Assembly: GCA_903912525.1 (NCBI GenBank)
Contig: CAIWHK010000032.1
Coordinates: 310,001 to 374,000, forward strand
Length of the DNA: 64,000 bases
Direction of reading: 5' to 3'
From: an uncultured bacterium
GTDB lineage: Bacteria > Krumholzibacteriota > Krumholzibacteriia > LZORAL124-64-63
A model generated the notes under the pieces. That model was not told the origin of the DNA, made no database searches, and saw only the letters and a list, made by a program, of their open reading frames with translations. The position numbers were made by a program, and so were the translations under genes. Positions 44,146 through 55,645 of this stretch are shown here, piece by piece; within the stretch, counting starts at the first letter, position 1; each line of letters begins with the position of its first letter.

Positions 44146-44994
44146 ATGGACGCCCTCGGCATGCCCTTCTTCCGCACGGCGCTCATCGCCTGCTTCCTGC
44201 TGGCCGGCATCCACGCCTACCTCGGCTTCCATGTCGTGCGGCGCGGGGTCATCTTCGTCGACCTGGCGCTGGCCCAGATGGCGGCGCTCGGCGTGGCGCT
44301 CGCCATCGTCCTGGGACGCCACGACGAAGGCCTGTTCACGTACGCGTTGGCCCTGGGCATGACGTTCGTGGGCGCGGCCTGCTTCGCCTGGCTGCGCAGC
44401 CAGGAACGGCGCCATGTGCCGCTCGAGGCGTTCATCGGCATCGTCTTCGCCACGGCGCAGGCCGCAGTGTTCCTGGTGCTCGAGAAGACGCCGGCCGGCC
44501 CCGAGCACCTGAAGGAAACGCTGGTCGGCACCCTGTTCACCATCGACCCGCGCCATGTCGCCAAGACCGCCGTGCTGTATGCCGTGATCGGCGTGGCGCA
44601 CTGGCTGCTGCGAAAGCCGTTCTTCGAGATCACGAGCGATGCGGAGGCGGCGCGAAGGCGCGGCCGTCGCCTGTTCTGGTGGGACTTCCTGTTCTACGCG
44701 ATCTTCGGCTTCGTGGTGACATCGTCGGTGCAGATCGCCGGCGTGCTGCTGGTCTTCGGCCTGCTGGTGATCCCCGCCGTGGCCGGGCTGATGGCCTCGT
44801 CACGCACGGGCGTGGCGCTCGCGGTGGGCTGGACGTTCGCGTTCGTCGGCTGCATCGCGGGGCTGGTCGGGTCGGTCAGGTGGGACCTGCCGGCGGCGCC
44901 GAGCGTACTGGTGGCGCTCAGCGGGCTGCTGGTCGTGACGGGTGTCGTATTGCCGTTGGCCAAAGGGCGCGGCCCCGGGAACGCCCCGAAGTGA
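44146..44994 (+). CDS. znuB: Metal (Zn/Mn) ABC transporter permease
   Basis: 282-aa inner-membrane permease of the ABC-3 family with about eight hydrophobic helices. Typical features are HVVRRGVIFVDLALAQMAALG near the N-terminus, FIGIVFATAQAAVFLVLEKTP, and the C-terminal FGFVVTSSVQIAGVLLVFGLLVIPAVAGL segment conserved in ZnuB/TroC proteins. It would form a homodimeric channel for metal delivered by the ZnuA-like protein. No ATPase gene lies nearby, so one must be supplied elsewhere. ATG 44146 has only a weak GCGGGG site. It is convergent with the helicase gene. Confidence 0.9.
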   Translation: MDALGMPFFRTALIACFLLAGIHAYLGFHVVRRGVIFVDLALAQMAALGVALAIVLGRHDEGLFTYALALGMTFVGAACFAWLRSQERRHVPLEAFIGIVFATAQAAVFLVLEKTPAGPEHLKETLVGTLFTIDPRHVAKTAVLYAVIGVAHWLLRKPFFEITSDAEAARRRGRRLFWWDFLFYAIFGFVVTSSVQIAGVLLVFGLLVIPAVAGLMASSRTGVALAVGWTFAFVGCIAGLVGSVRWDLPAAPSVLVALSGLLVVTGVVLPLAKGRGPGNAPK

Positions 44995-45049
44995 CGACGA
45001 CTTGCGCCGGCGCAGGTCGCGGACACAGCCGGCCCGGCCGCACCGGGCG

Positions 45050-47461
<2,412 letters not shown>

Positions 47462-47486
47462 GATGCTGTTTCTCCAACGGTCCGGG

Positions 47487-50400
47487 TCAGTACTCGAAGC
47501 GGTATTTCAGGTCGAGATTGTAGGTGGCATCGCCCTGGTTCTCGTCGATGCGGCGGCGCAGCTCCGACTGCAGCAGCAGGTGCTGGTTGATCTGGTACTC
47601 GAGCAGCACGTCGCGGTCATCCTGCCGGACGCCCTGCGCATACTTGAGGTAGAGATCCTGGCCGATGTACTTGCCGACGCCGATCAACGGGTCGAAGCCC
47701 ATGGCGCCGGTCGTGTCGTTGGCGCGCTGGATCTGGTCGATGTCGAAGGTGTCGAAGACCTGCAGTTCCTGGGCGATCTCACGCTCGATCAGGTTCAGGC
47801 CCGCGGCGATCGAACTGGCGGCCAGCCGCGACGTGTCGCCGCCGGGCTGTCCCTGGCTCTCGGGATCGAGGCCCAGCAGCATGCGCTGGATAGCCTCGCG
47901 CGAGTAGCCGCGCTCGCTGGTGAACTCCACCTCGGGCTGCGCCAGGGTGCCGGACACGTGGACGCCCAGCGTCTCGATGCGCGTGGTACCCGTCGTGGCG
48001 TTGCGCAGGCGATGCCGCGTCTGGGCGTCGATGTCGAGCCGCGGGTCGAAGCCCAGCTCGCGGCTGAAGTCCAGGCGGCCCCGCTGCACCTCGAACGCGT
48101 TGTTGAACACGATCAGGCTGCCGCGGTTCACGTCGAGCGACCCGCGCATGTGCAGGCCTTCCTCGGTGCGGATCAGGTCGAGGTCGCCGCCGAGATCCAT
48201 TTCCATCTCGCGGTTGACGATGTGCCCCACCCGCGGCGCCGCGTGCAGGCGCAGGTCGGCCAGCCAGTCGGGGGACACCGTCGCCATGCGGGGGTCGACC
48301 GCACCCGGTGTCTCGGCGAAGTTGCCGGTGTACCGGGCCCGGATGACTTCAAGGTCGCCGCTGAAGCGCGGCACCAGCAGCGAATCGGGTCCTACCTTGA
48401 CGCCGGTGATGTGTCCGTTCCTGCCCGAAGCCAGCGCGCGCAGGTCGGGGATCGAGGCCACGAGGAAGCGGTCGAGATCGAGCCGGATGTCGAACGTCTT
48501 CATCGTCAGGCCGTTGAAGGTCAGGGTGCCGTCGCCGCTCAGGGTTCCCGACAGCCCTTCCCGCCCGGTGATGTTCGTCAGCCGGACGATGTCCCCGTCA
48601 AATGTCGCATCGACGTTGGCATCGCTGTAGACTTCCTCGAGGTGCTTGATGACGAAGCCGGCCCCGCGCACCTTCGCCGACCCCTGGTACAGCGGGTGGG
48701 CCAGCGGCCCCGCGACGCGGACATGCCCCTCGCCCGTGCCGCTGCAGGCGGCGAACGCATTGGTGCCGGCGACGAGTCCCGACAGGTCGCTGCCGGGTGG
48801 AATGTCCACTTCCAGCAGGAACGGGCCGTCCATCGGCGACGTCGGTTCGCTCAGGAAGTCGAGCAGGATAGGCACTTCCAACCGACCGGTCATCGTCAGT
48901 TTGCCCTGCCGGCCCTGCAGGTCGCCCAGCACCATCTGATGCCGGTCGGCGTGGATCGTGCCGGCCAGTTCGTCGAGGTGCAGCCACTGCAGGCTGAACG
49001 GCGCGCTGGTCAGCGTGCCGTCAACCTGCGGATCGTTCGTCGTGCCGGTCACCCGCACCTTGCCTCCGAAACGCCCGTACAGCCGCTTGAGCGACGGCAG
49101 CTTGAACTGATCCATGAAGGCCCAGTCGCTGTCGGGGATCTCGAGGTTCACGTCCAGCGCGGCGCCCGTCCAGTAGTCCTTCAGCTTGGCACCCGGGTTC
49201 GAGACGGTGCCCGAAGCCAACAGCTGCCCGTACTGCGTGCGCAGGTCCAGCCCCTGGATCTCTACGGCGCCCTGCGAGTAGACCGCCGACACATGCATCG
49301 AGTCGACCATGGCGATATCGAACGGGGCCTCGACGAGGTCGGCCGTCATCGTGACCTGCGGGGCGTCGGGCTCGCCACCGAGCACAACATCGGCGGTCAG
49401 GCGACCGGTCAGCGGCTCGCGCACCTTGACGAACGGGTTGAGCAGTCCCAGGTCGAATCGGCGCAACTGCAAGGCGCCCGCCACCAGATGACGCCGATCA
49501 AAGACGCCGCCGCCCGAGACGGCGCCCTGGTCCGAGGACAGCGACAAATCGCGCAGCGACAGGTAACCTTCGCCCACCCCGATGCCAAGGGGACGGTCCA
49601 GGGCCCATCGCGTGCCTTCCATGTCGACACGGAACTCATCGACGACATAGCGGGCGACCGTGTCGGAGAAGGCCACCTTGAATCGCAGCAAACCTGTCGT
49701 GTCGCCGTGCGTGCACAGGAACGAGTCGAGGCTCGCCCCAGCCTGGTCGACCGAACCCGCGGCCCTGAAGACGCCCAGCGGCACGCCCCCCATGCGAAGG
49801 CTGTCGCCCGCGGCCGCCGCCGTGATGCGCGGCAGGCCGAGGACATCCTCGATCACCAGGTCGGCCACGGCGAAGCCCACCTTCGCCGGCCCCAGTTCCA
49901 GGGCGAGAGCACTGACGCGCCCGTGGACGCCCAGTTGATCGAGCGGTCCCGCCAGCGTGGCCTGGCCGCCCGCCCGTCCCTTCAGCTTCGGCCACCCCCA
50001 GCCCTCCGGCAGCGTGCCGAGGTCATCGGACGTGAAACTGAGGTTGCCCTGGAAGACGTGCAAGCTGTCCGCAGCGCCCGTCAGTTCGGCCCGCAGGTCG
50101 CGGTGCCGCAGGTCCACGCGGTTGAACAGGACGCCCTTCGGCGTGGCTTCGACATCGATGTCGCATGACTCGTAGGGCATGAGTTCGACGTGGCCGTCCT
50201 GCATCAGGCCGGTCACGCGGGTCCACATCGGCTTGTCGGTGTGCTCGATGCGCAGGCGTCCGTAGCCGCTGGTCTGCGGAAGGTCTTCCTCGCCGGGCAC
50301 CAGGCCGTTCGCCAGGTTCACTCCCGTGGCGTCGCCTTCCAGGACGAAGGTCACGGCTTCCGGCGTGGAAGTGTCGAAGTGGCCGCGGCCGCTGAACGTG

Positions 50401-51362
50401 GCGCCGTTCACGTCGCCGGCCAGGTCCTCCAGCCAGACGTCGCGCTTGCCGACGACGGCGCGGCAGGACATGGCCGTGATGTCGTAGCCCTCGAGGACGC
50501 CGGTGAACACGCCCTGATAGACCAGGGTGTCGGCGTTGGCCCGCAGCGTCGCATCGACATCACCCTGGGCCTTGAAGCCAAGGCGCAGGCGCACCAGATG
50601 CTCGATCTCCGCCACGTTGACGCCGCGGGCGCCGACGGCCAGGTCCATGGTCTTGTCCCAGCCGCGCTTGCCGTCGACGGTGACCCGGTGGCCGTTCAGC
50701 AGGCCGCGCACCCCGCGCACCTGTGCCCCGTGCTCGTCCAGCGTCAGGTCGCCCACCAGGCTGTCCAGGCGGCTGGCGTGGGTCTGCCAGTCGATCGCGC
50801 AGTTGTTCATGACGGCGTGGGTGACGGGCCCCGTCTGCACCGGCCCGCGCCAGGACAGGTACGGAATGCGTTCGAGCGTGCGGCCCCCGGCATCGTCGAT
50901 CTCGAGGTAACCGAGCGTAATGACCAGGTCGTCGATGGTGATCGCCGGCAGCTTCGGCATCGTGGGCGTGGCCGCCGGCTTCCTGACGGCGCCGGAGTCC
51001 GCGGTCGTCCGCACCAGGACCTGCGGCCGGCGCAGGACGACGCGGCGCAGGCGCGGCGCCTTCGTGTTCACTTCCCTGGTCCGGTAGTCCACCTCGACGG
51101 TATCGGCCGTAACCACGACCTGGCCGCCTCCCTTGCCGGGCATGGTCAACGACACGCCGTAGAGGTCGAGTCCGTCGAGGCCCCAGACGCGGAAATCGCG
51201 GACGCGCAGCGCGCCGTCGTCCAGTCGCAGCAGGTGGCGGCTGACCAGGCCCGACAGGTATGGCGCCGTCGCCCGCGGATGCGTGCCCAGATACGCAACA
51301 ACGGCCAGGAAGACCGCCCAGGCGGTCAGGACCGGTATGCGTGCCTTGTGGCGCCAGCGCAT
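47487..51362 (-). CDS. tamB: TamB-like translocation/assembly protein (DUF490 C-terminus)
   Basis: 1291-aa envelope protein anchored by an N-terminal transmembrane helix (about 8-26) and otherwise a long repetitive beta-groove, as in TamB/YhdP/AsmA-like proteins that carry lipids or assist barrel assembly across the periplasm. The conserved C-terminal domain is seen at about 1080-1291: RGSLIVFNNAFEVQRGRLDF, LDIDAQTRHRL, HVSGTLAQPEVEFTSERGYS and REAIQRMLLGLD, ending in a barrel-like YNLDLKYRFEY. ATG 51362 overlaps the stop of the Omp85 gene (TGATG), the usual tamA-tamB coupling. Confidence 0.9.
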   Translation of the reverse strand: MRWRHKARIPVLTAWAVFLAVVAYLGTHPRATAPYLSGLVSRHLLRLDDGALRVRDFRVWGLDGLDLYGVSLTMPGKGGGQVVVTADTVEVDYRTREVNTKAPRLRRVVLRRPQVLVRTTADSGAVRKPAATPTMPKLPAITIDDLVITLGYLEIDDAGGRTLERIPYLSWRGPVQTGPVTHAVMNNCAIDWQTHASRLDSLVGDLTLDEHGAQVRGVRGLLNGHRVTVDGKRGWDKTMDLAVGARGVNVAEIEHLVRLRLGFKAQGDVDATLRANADTLVYQGVFTGVLEGYDITAMSCRAVVGKRDVWLEDLAGDVNGATFSGRGHFDTSTPEAVTFVLEGDATGVNLANGLVPGEEDLPQTSGYGRLRIEHTDKPMWTRVTGLMQDGHVELMPYESCDIDVEATPKGVLFNRVDLRHRDLRAELTGAADSLHVFQGNLSFTSDDLGTLPEGWGWPKLKGRAGGQATLAGPLDQLGVHGRVSALALELGPAKVGFAVADLVIEDVLGLPRITAAAAGDSLRMGGVPLGVFRAAGSVDQAGASLDSFLCTHGDTTGLLRFKVAFSDTVARYVVDEFRVDMEGTRWALDRPLGIGVGEGYLSLRDLSLSSDQGAVSGGGVFDRRHLVAGALQLRRFDLGLLNPFVKVREPLTGRLTADVVLGGEPDAPQVTMTADLVEAPFDIAMVDSMHVSAVYSQGAVEIQGLDLRTQYGQLLASGTVSNPGAKLKDYWTGAALDVNLEIPDSDWAFMDQFKLPSLKRLYGRFGGKVRVTGTTNDPQVDGTLTSAPFSLQWLHLDELAGTIHADRHQMVLGDLQGRQGKLTMTGRLEVPILLDFLSEPTSPMDGPFLLEVDIPPGSDLSGLVAGTNAFAACSGTGEGHVRVAGPLAHPLYQGSAKVRGAGFVIKHLEEVYSDANVDATFDGDIVRLTNITGREGLSGTLSGDGTLTFNGLTMKTFDIRLDLDRFLVASIPDLRALASGRNGHITGVKVGPDSLLVPRFSGDLEVIRARYTGNFAETPGAVDPRMATVSPDWLADLRLHAAPRVGHIVNREMEMDLGGDLDLIRTEEGLHMRGSLDVNRGSLIVFNNAFEVQRGRLDFSRELGFDPRLDIDAQTRHRLRNATTGTTRIETLGVHVSGTLAQPEVEFTSERGYSREAIQRMLLGLDPESQGQPGGDTSRLAASSIAAGLNLIEREIAQELQVFDTFDIDQIQRANDTTGAMGFDPLIGVGKYIGQDLYLKYAQGVRQDDRDVLLEYQINQHLLLQSELRRRIDENQGDATYNLDLKYRFEY

Positions 51363-53521
51363 CAGAACGGGTACCCCACGGAAAAATGCCAGACCGACGC
51401 CGGGTCCTTGTAGTCCCGCGTGTCACTCAGGTAACGCACCCGCTTCAGCGGGAATCCGACGTCGATCCGCACCGGCCCGAACGGGGTGTCAAAACGCACG
51501 CCCGTGCCGAGACTGTAGCGGTAGTCCCAGTCCTTGGTCGAGCCGGGGTCGGTCGGAAAGCCCGGATCCGAACGCAGCCGGAATCCCTGCAGGTGCAGAT
51601 CGCGCAGTTCGGCCCAGACGTTGCCGCCCTCCAGGAACGCGACCGTGGCCAGCCCCCACTTCCGCAACACAGGCAGCGGCACGCGCCACTCGAGGTTCGT
51701 CAGCAGCAGGTAGTTGCCGCCGCGGGCCGGGTTGTCGGGCAGGAGCACGTCGGCGGTGTAGTTGAGAAGGTCCTGCTCGTCCTTGTTGCTGACCTGCGGG
51801 CCGAGCGAGTTGTTGGCATAACCGCGCACCGTGGAAGCGCCGCCCGCAAAGAAGCGGTCGTCGTAGGGAACCCCGTCCGGGCCCTGGTCCACCGACGAGC
51901 CGTAGGTGCGGGTGCCGCCGGCCTTGACGCGCAGGGCCAGGGTGCCCACCGGCATTCGGCGGTAGTCGTGCCACGCCGCGGTCCACTTGAAGAAATGGTA
52001 GTCGCCGCCCAGGAGGCCGCCGGCCAGCTGCGCGGTCAGCACCGTGTAAGGGCCCGCGGTCGGATGGAACACGTCGTTGCGGTGGTCGAAGTACATGGCC
52101 CAGTTCAGCGACCGCACGCGGCTGACCGACGGGTTGAGCTCGGCGAACCGCACCTGCCAATCCCCGGGCGCCTGCGGATGGATCTCCGGCTCGGTGACCT
52201 TGTAGCCCAGGAACACGTTGTTGGTCACATAGCGGTCACTGCGCCAGAACGTACCGACGTTGGCGCCCCAGCCGACCATGTTCAGGCCGGACTCGCCGCG
52301 GGTCTCGCGCGAGAGGAACAGCGTCGTGTCCAGGCTGTACCGGCCGTCGCGCAGGCGAGGGTTCACGTAGTTGATCTCGCCGCGGTAGTTGATCTGACCC
52401 TCGCTGAAACGGATCGGGCTGCCGACCACATCTTCGACGTTCCAGGAACCGCGGGCGCGCACCTGCAGTCGCCGCCCCTTGCCGCCAAGGTTGTTGTGCC
52501 CCCAGGCCGCCAGCACGCGGATGCGCTCGAGGCTGCCGACCCCGATGCCCAACTCGTAGTAGGCGGGACGGCGCTCGATGACGCGCACGGCGAGGTCGGC
52601 CACGCCGGCGGTCGTATCCTTGTTCACGGCGGCGATGTTGACATCGCGGTAGAGGCTGGTGCCCAGCAGGTTCCGGCGCGTGTCCTCGACGCGCCCCCAG
52701 CGCAGCGGGTCGCCAGGGGCGATTTCCAGCTCGCGGCGTACCAGGCGGTCGAGCGTCAGGTCGTTGCCCGTCACGGCGATCTCGCCCGTGCGGTACGACT
52801 TGCCCAGATCCACGCTGTAGTTCAGGTCCGCCGTGTAACCCGTCCCGCCCGCCAGGGGAACGACCGTCAGCTCCGGCGTCACCTTCGCGTCGAGGTAGGT
52901 CTCGTTGCGCAGCTGCTCGCGCAGCGAGTACAGGTCGTTGCCGAAGGCATTGCGATCGGCCGGGGACGGGCTGCCCTCGTGCACCGAGACCGCAGCGCGC
53001 AGGTTCGACTCGGGCACCGGCTCGTTGCCCGTGAAGGTCAGGCTGCGCAGGTAGGTGCGGTCGCCCTCGATGACGGTGATGTGCAGCAGGTCGCCCCCGC
53101 CCGCCGCGACGGTGATGGAATCGACGCGGGTGACGACTTGGTGGAACCCGCGGTTCCGGTAGTAGTTCTTCAGCAGCCGTACCTGTGTCTCGACCAGGTG
53201 GGGCTGGTAGCGCGCCGAACGCAACGGGCGCGTCCAGCTGCCCTCCTGCAGGCGCATGATGCGCTTGAGCTCGGCGGATGTGAACGTGACGTTTCCGGAC
53301 AGCTCGACGCCAGCCAACCGGTGCGACTCGAGGCCGAAGTCGAGTTCGTCGTCAGCGCGTGCCTCACGAACCAGTGGCGCCGTCGGCGGCGCCAGGCAGG
53401 CGACGGCCAGCAGGACCGCCAGCGTCCACCGCGGCCGGAAAGCACAGGCGACGGCGCGCACACGCGTGCCCGCCCGGCCCTGTTCCGGCTGTTTCGTGGT
53501 CTGGACCGCGCCTGCATCCAC
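51362..53521 (-). CDS. tamA: TamA/BamA-like Omp85 outer-membrane protein
   Basis: 719 aa. After an N-terminal signal region (RWTLAVLLAVACLAPPTAP, to about 55) there are three POTRA-like domains (about 65-155, 156-240, 241-320), each starting with a VELSGN/LTFTGN/IAVTGN strand. A 16-strand-type barrel follows, with the Omp85 motif FFAGGASTVRGYANN (VRGY) and a C-terminal Phe (FSVGYPF). Three POTRAs and the overlap with tamB favour TamA over BamA. GTG 53521 is selected for a GGACGGAG site 7 nt upstream; a longer frame would run into the divergent gene. It inserts or moves substrates at the outer membrane with TamB. Confidence 0.88.
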   Translation of the reverse strand: MDAGAVQTTKQPEQGRAGTRVRAVACAFRPRWTLAVLLAVACLAPPTAPLVREARADDELDFGLESHRLAGVELSGNVTFTSAELKRIMRLQEGSWTRPLRSARYQPHLVETQVRLLKNYYRNRGFHQVVTRVDSITVAAGGGDLLHITVIEGDRTYLRSLTFTGNEPVPESNLRAAVSVHEGSPSPADRNAFGNDLYSLREQLRNETYLDAKVTPELTVVPLAGGTGYTADLNYSVDLGKSYRTGEIAVTGNDLTLDRLVRRELEIAPGDPLRWGRVEDTRRNLLGTSLYRDVNIAAVNKDTTAGVADLAVRVIERRPAYYELGIGVGSLERIRVLAAWGHNNLGGKGRRLQVRARGSWNVEDVVGSPIRFSEGQINYRGEINYVNPRLRDGRYSLDTTLFLSRETRGESGLNMVGWGANVGTFWRSDRYVTNNVFLGYKVTEPEIHPQAPGDWQVRFAELNPSVSRVRSLNWAMYFDHRNDVFHPTAGPYTVLTAQLAGGLLGGDYHFFKWTAAWHDYRRMPVGTLALRVKAGGTRTYGSSVDQGPDGVPYDDRFFAGGASTVRGYANNSLGPQVSNKDEQDLLNYTADVLLPDNPARGGNYLLLTNLEWRVPLPVLRKWGLATVAFLEGGNVWAELRDLHLQGFRLRSDPGFPTDPGSTKDWDYRYSLGTGVRFDTPFGPVRIDVGFPLKRVRYLSDTRDYKDPASVWHFSVGYPF

Positions 53522-53660
53522 CGTGTCGCTCCGTCCGGAGGCCCGCCCGGAAATTCCGTGACAAGCGGGCGCCCCGATGTTATCCCCGACCACGCTCACT
53601 GCGTGGTTCCCGTTCCCGTCCCCCAGTCGCCCGCTGCCGGCGGCGCCGGAGGCGTTGCGC

Positions 53661-54146
53661 ATGTCGTCGCTACCGAATCCCGGATCCCGCCGGCGGTCCC
53701 GCACCGCCGCGGTCCTTGCCGCTGCCCTGGCCTGCGTCGCTTTCGGGACCCTGCCCGGTCCGGCCGGCTGCTCGCGGCAGCCCCGCCCCCTGGCCCTGGG
53801 TGAACTCGACGGGCAGGAGCGCACCTACGTGACCCGGGTCATCGTCCTCGAACGCGTGAAGGCGGCGATGCTGGTCGATGGTCGCCGCGGCGCCACCCTC
53901 GGCGACTCGCTGCTCGTTGCCTGGGGCGACAGCGCCCGCGAGCGCACCGCTGACATGGCGCCCGCCGAACCAACCCGGGCTGTGCGTGTCCACGACCTGC
54001 TGCTGCGACTGCTCGCGGCCGAGCAGGATTCGCTGCTGCGGCACGGCGGGCTGCGCCCGCTCGATGCCCCCCTGCCCGCGCCTGCCGACAGCGTCCCGGG
54101 CACCGGCTTCCCGGCCGCGTCGCGCGTGCGCGCCGACGGGGAGTGA
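53661..54146 (+). CDS. Small exported protein of unknown function, possible lipoprotein
   Basis: Not recognised. 161 aa. A basic N-terminus (GSRRRSRTAAVLAAALACVAFG) and a Cys at a weak lipobox (GPAGC, about residue 37) suggest export and perhaps lipidation. The mature part is Arg/Asp/Leu-rich and mainly helical (VHDLLLRLLAAEQDSLLRH), ending in a Pro/Ala-rich tail. A GGAGG site stands 8 nt before ATG 53661. It is divergent from the tamA-like gene (139-nt gap), so an envelope role is plausible but unproven. Confidence 0.6.
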   Translation: MSSLPNPGSRRRSRTAAVLAAALACVAFGTLPGPAGCSRQPRPLALGELDGQERTYVTRVIVLERVKAAMLVDGRRGATLGDSLLVAWGDSARERTADMAPAEPTRAVRVHDLLLRLLAAEQDSLLRHGGLRPLDAPLPAPADSVPGTGFPAASRVRADGE

Positions 54147-54183
54147 ACAACCGGAGGGCGCCGGAGCGAAAGCGGACTGACGA

Positions 54184-54203
54184 CGGCGGGCCGGGGCCCG
54201 CCG
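54184..54203 (-). terminator. Stem-loop at the end of the pyrH-rseP operon
   Basis: An 8-bp perfect GC stem (54184-54191 with 54196-54203) with a 4-nt loop lies 20 nt after the rseP stop. No U-tract is present. Confidence 0.4.
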
Positions 54204-54222
54204 ATCGTGCCGCAGCGACATC

Positions 54223-55635
54223 CTAGTGTCCCGTCACCTTCCACACGTCGAGCACGACGACGAACGTCATGAACAGCAGCAGGATGATCAGGCCCATCTG
54301 CGTCGCGATGGCCTGCAAGCGCTCGGGCACCGGCTTCCCGCCGCGCACCACCTCGAGCAGCAGGAACAGCACGTGGCCCCCGTCGAGCACCGGGATGGGC
54401 ATCAGGTTCAGCAGGAACAGGTTGATCGAGAAGAACGCCACGAAGTACATCAGGTGCGAGAAGCTCCAGCGCAGCATCTCGCCCGCCGCCTGCCCGATGC
54501 GCAGCGGTCCGCCAACGGCGTCGAGCCCCAGCCTGCGCTTCACGAAGTCGCCCAGCACCCCGACCGTCACCTTGATCGTATCGGCCGTGCGTTGCCACCC
54601 CAGGTCCATCGCCTCGCCGAGACCGACTTTCTCATAGGAGAAGAACGGCTCCAGAAAGATGCGGCCCTTGTTCTGGCCGGGCGAGACCTCGGTCATCGAC
54701 GGCGTAACCTCGCCGCGCAACTGGCGACCGGCGCGTTCCCACACGATCGACGTCGCCGCGGAAGGACGTTCGTTGATGATCGTCGCGATCTGGCTGAACG
54801 CCGTCACCGGCTTGCCGTCCACCGAGACGATCAGGTCGCCGGCCTTCAGGCCCAGCTTGTCGGCAGGCCCACCCTTCTGCACGAGCCCGACCGTCGTGTT
54901 CCACGGCTCCAGGCCAACGGTCCACGCCTTCTGCGCCTCATCGAATACCGGCTGCACACTCAAGTCGATGTTGGCACCGTCGCGCGCCACCGTCACCGTC
55001 ACCGCCGGCGTCGTCGTCGACTGGCGGCTGGCTACCGGCACGAACGCATCCTCGATGGCACCCCAGTCCGCGACCGCCTTGCCGTCGATGGACACGATGC
55101 GGTCGCCGACAAGCAGGCCGGCCGTCGCCGCCGGCGTCGCTTCGTGCACGACGCCGATGCGCGTGAACGGGATGTTCTGCAGCCCGTTGCCGAGCACAAG
55201 CCCGGTGTAGAGCACGAACGAGAGCACCAGGTTGAACAACGGCCCGGCGATGAAGACCAGCAGCCGCTGCCAGGCCGGCTTGTTGTAGAAGTGGCGCTCG
55301 GGCGGGATGTGATCGTCCTGTCCCGCGGCCTCGGCGTTGCCGGCGTCGGTGCCGAGCGGGTATTTGCGCTCCTGCCACGTGCCGGTGTCCTGGATCTCCT
55401 CCATCAGTCCTTCGCCGGCCATCTTGACGTAGCCGCCGAACGGGATGGCCGAAAGCGCATACTCGGTCTCACCCCAGCGCTTGCGCAGGAACTTGGGGCC
55501 GATGCCGATGGAGAACGTCTTGACGTAGACGCCGAACATCTTGCAGAAGAGAAAATGGCCGAGTTCGTGGACGATCACTACGAGTCCCAAGGTGACCAGG
55601 AACGCGAAGATCGTGATCGGAAGGTTGCTGTTCAA
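54223..55635 (-). CDS. rseP: Site-2 intramembrane metalloprotease RseP
   Basis: 470-aa inner-membrane protease that cuts within the membrane, classically releasing sigma factors by cleaving anti-sigma proteins. Zinc site HELGH at residues 23-27 in the first helix; the C-terminal LMPIPVLDGGHVLF (LDG motif) supplies the third ligand. Two PDZ-type domains lie between (GVVHEATPAATAGLLVGDRIVS and VQKGGPADKLGLKAGDLIVS). The start is TTG 55635 with a GAGGT site. The membrane anti-sigma factor at 5739-6272 is a conceivable substrate. It is last in the operon after ispC, a very common arrangement with cdsA and dxr. Confidence 0.94.
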   Translation of the reverse strand: MNSNLPITIFAFLVTLGLVVIVHELGHFLFCKMFGVYVKTFSIGIGPKFLRKRWGETEYALSAIPFGGYVKMAGEGLMEEIQDTGTWQERKYPLGTDAGNAEAAGQDDHIPPERHFYNKPAWQRLLVFIAGPLFNLVLSFVLYTGLVLGNGLQNIPFTRIGVVHEATPAATAGLLVGDRIVSIDGKAVADWGAIEDAFVPVASRQSTTTPAVTVTVARDGANIDLSVQPVFDEAQKAWTVGLEPWNTTVGLVQKGGPADKLGLKAGDLIVSVDGKPVTAFSQIATIINERPSAATSIVWERAGRQLRGEVTPSMTEVSPGQNKGRIFLEPFFSYEKVGLGEAMDLGWQRTADTIKVTVGVLGDFVKRRLGLDAVGGPLRIGQAAGEMLRWSFSHLMYFVAFFSINLFLLNLMPIPVLDGGHVLFLLLEVVRGGKPVPERLQAIATQMGLIILLLFMTFVVVLDVWKVTGH

Positions 55636-55645
55636 TCAATCGACC

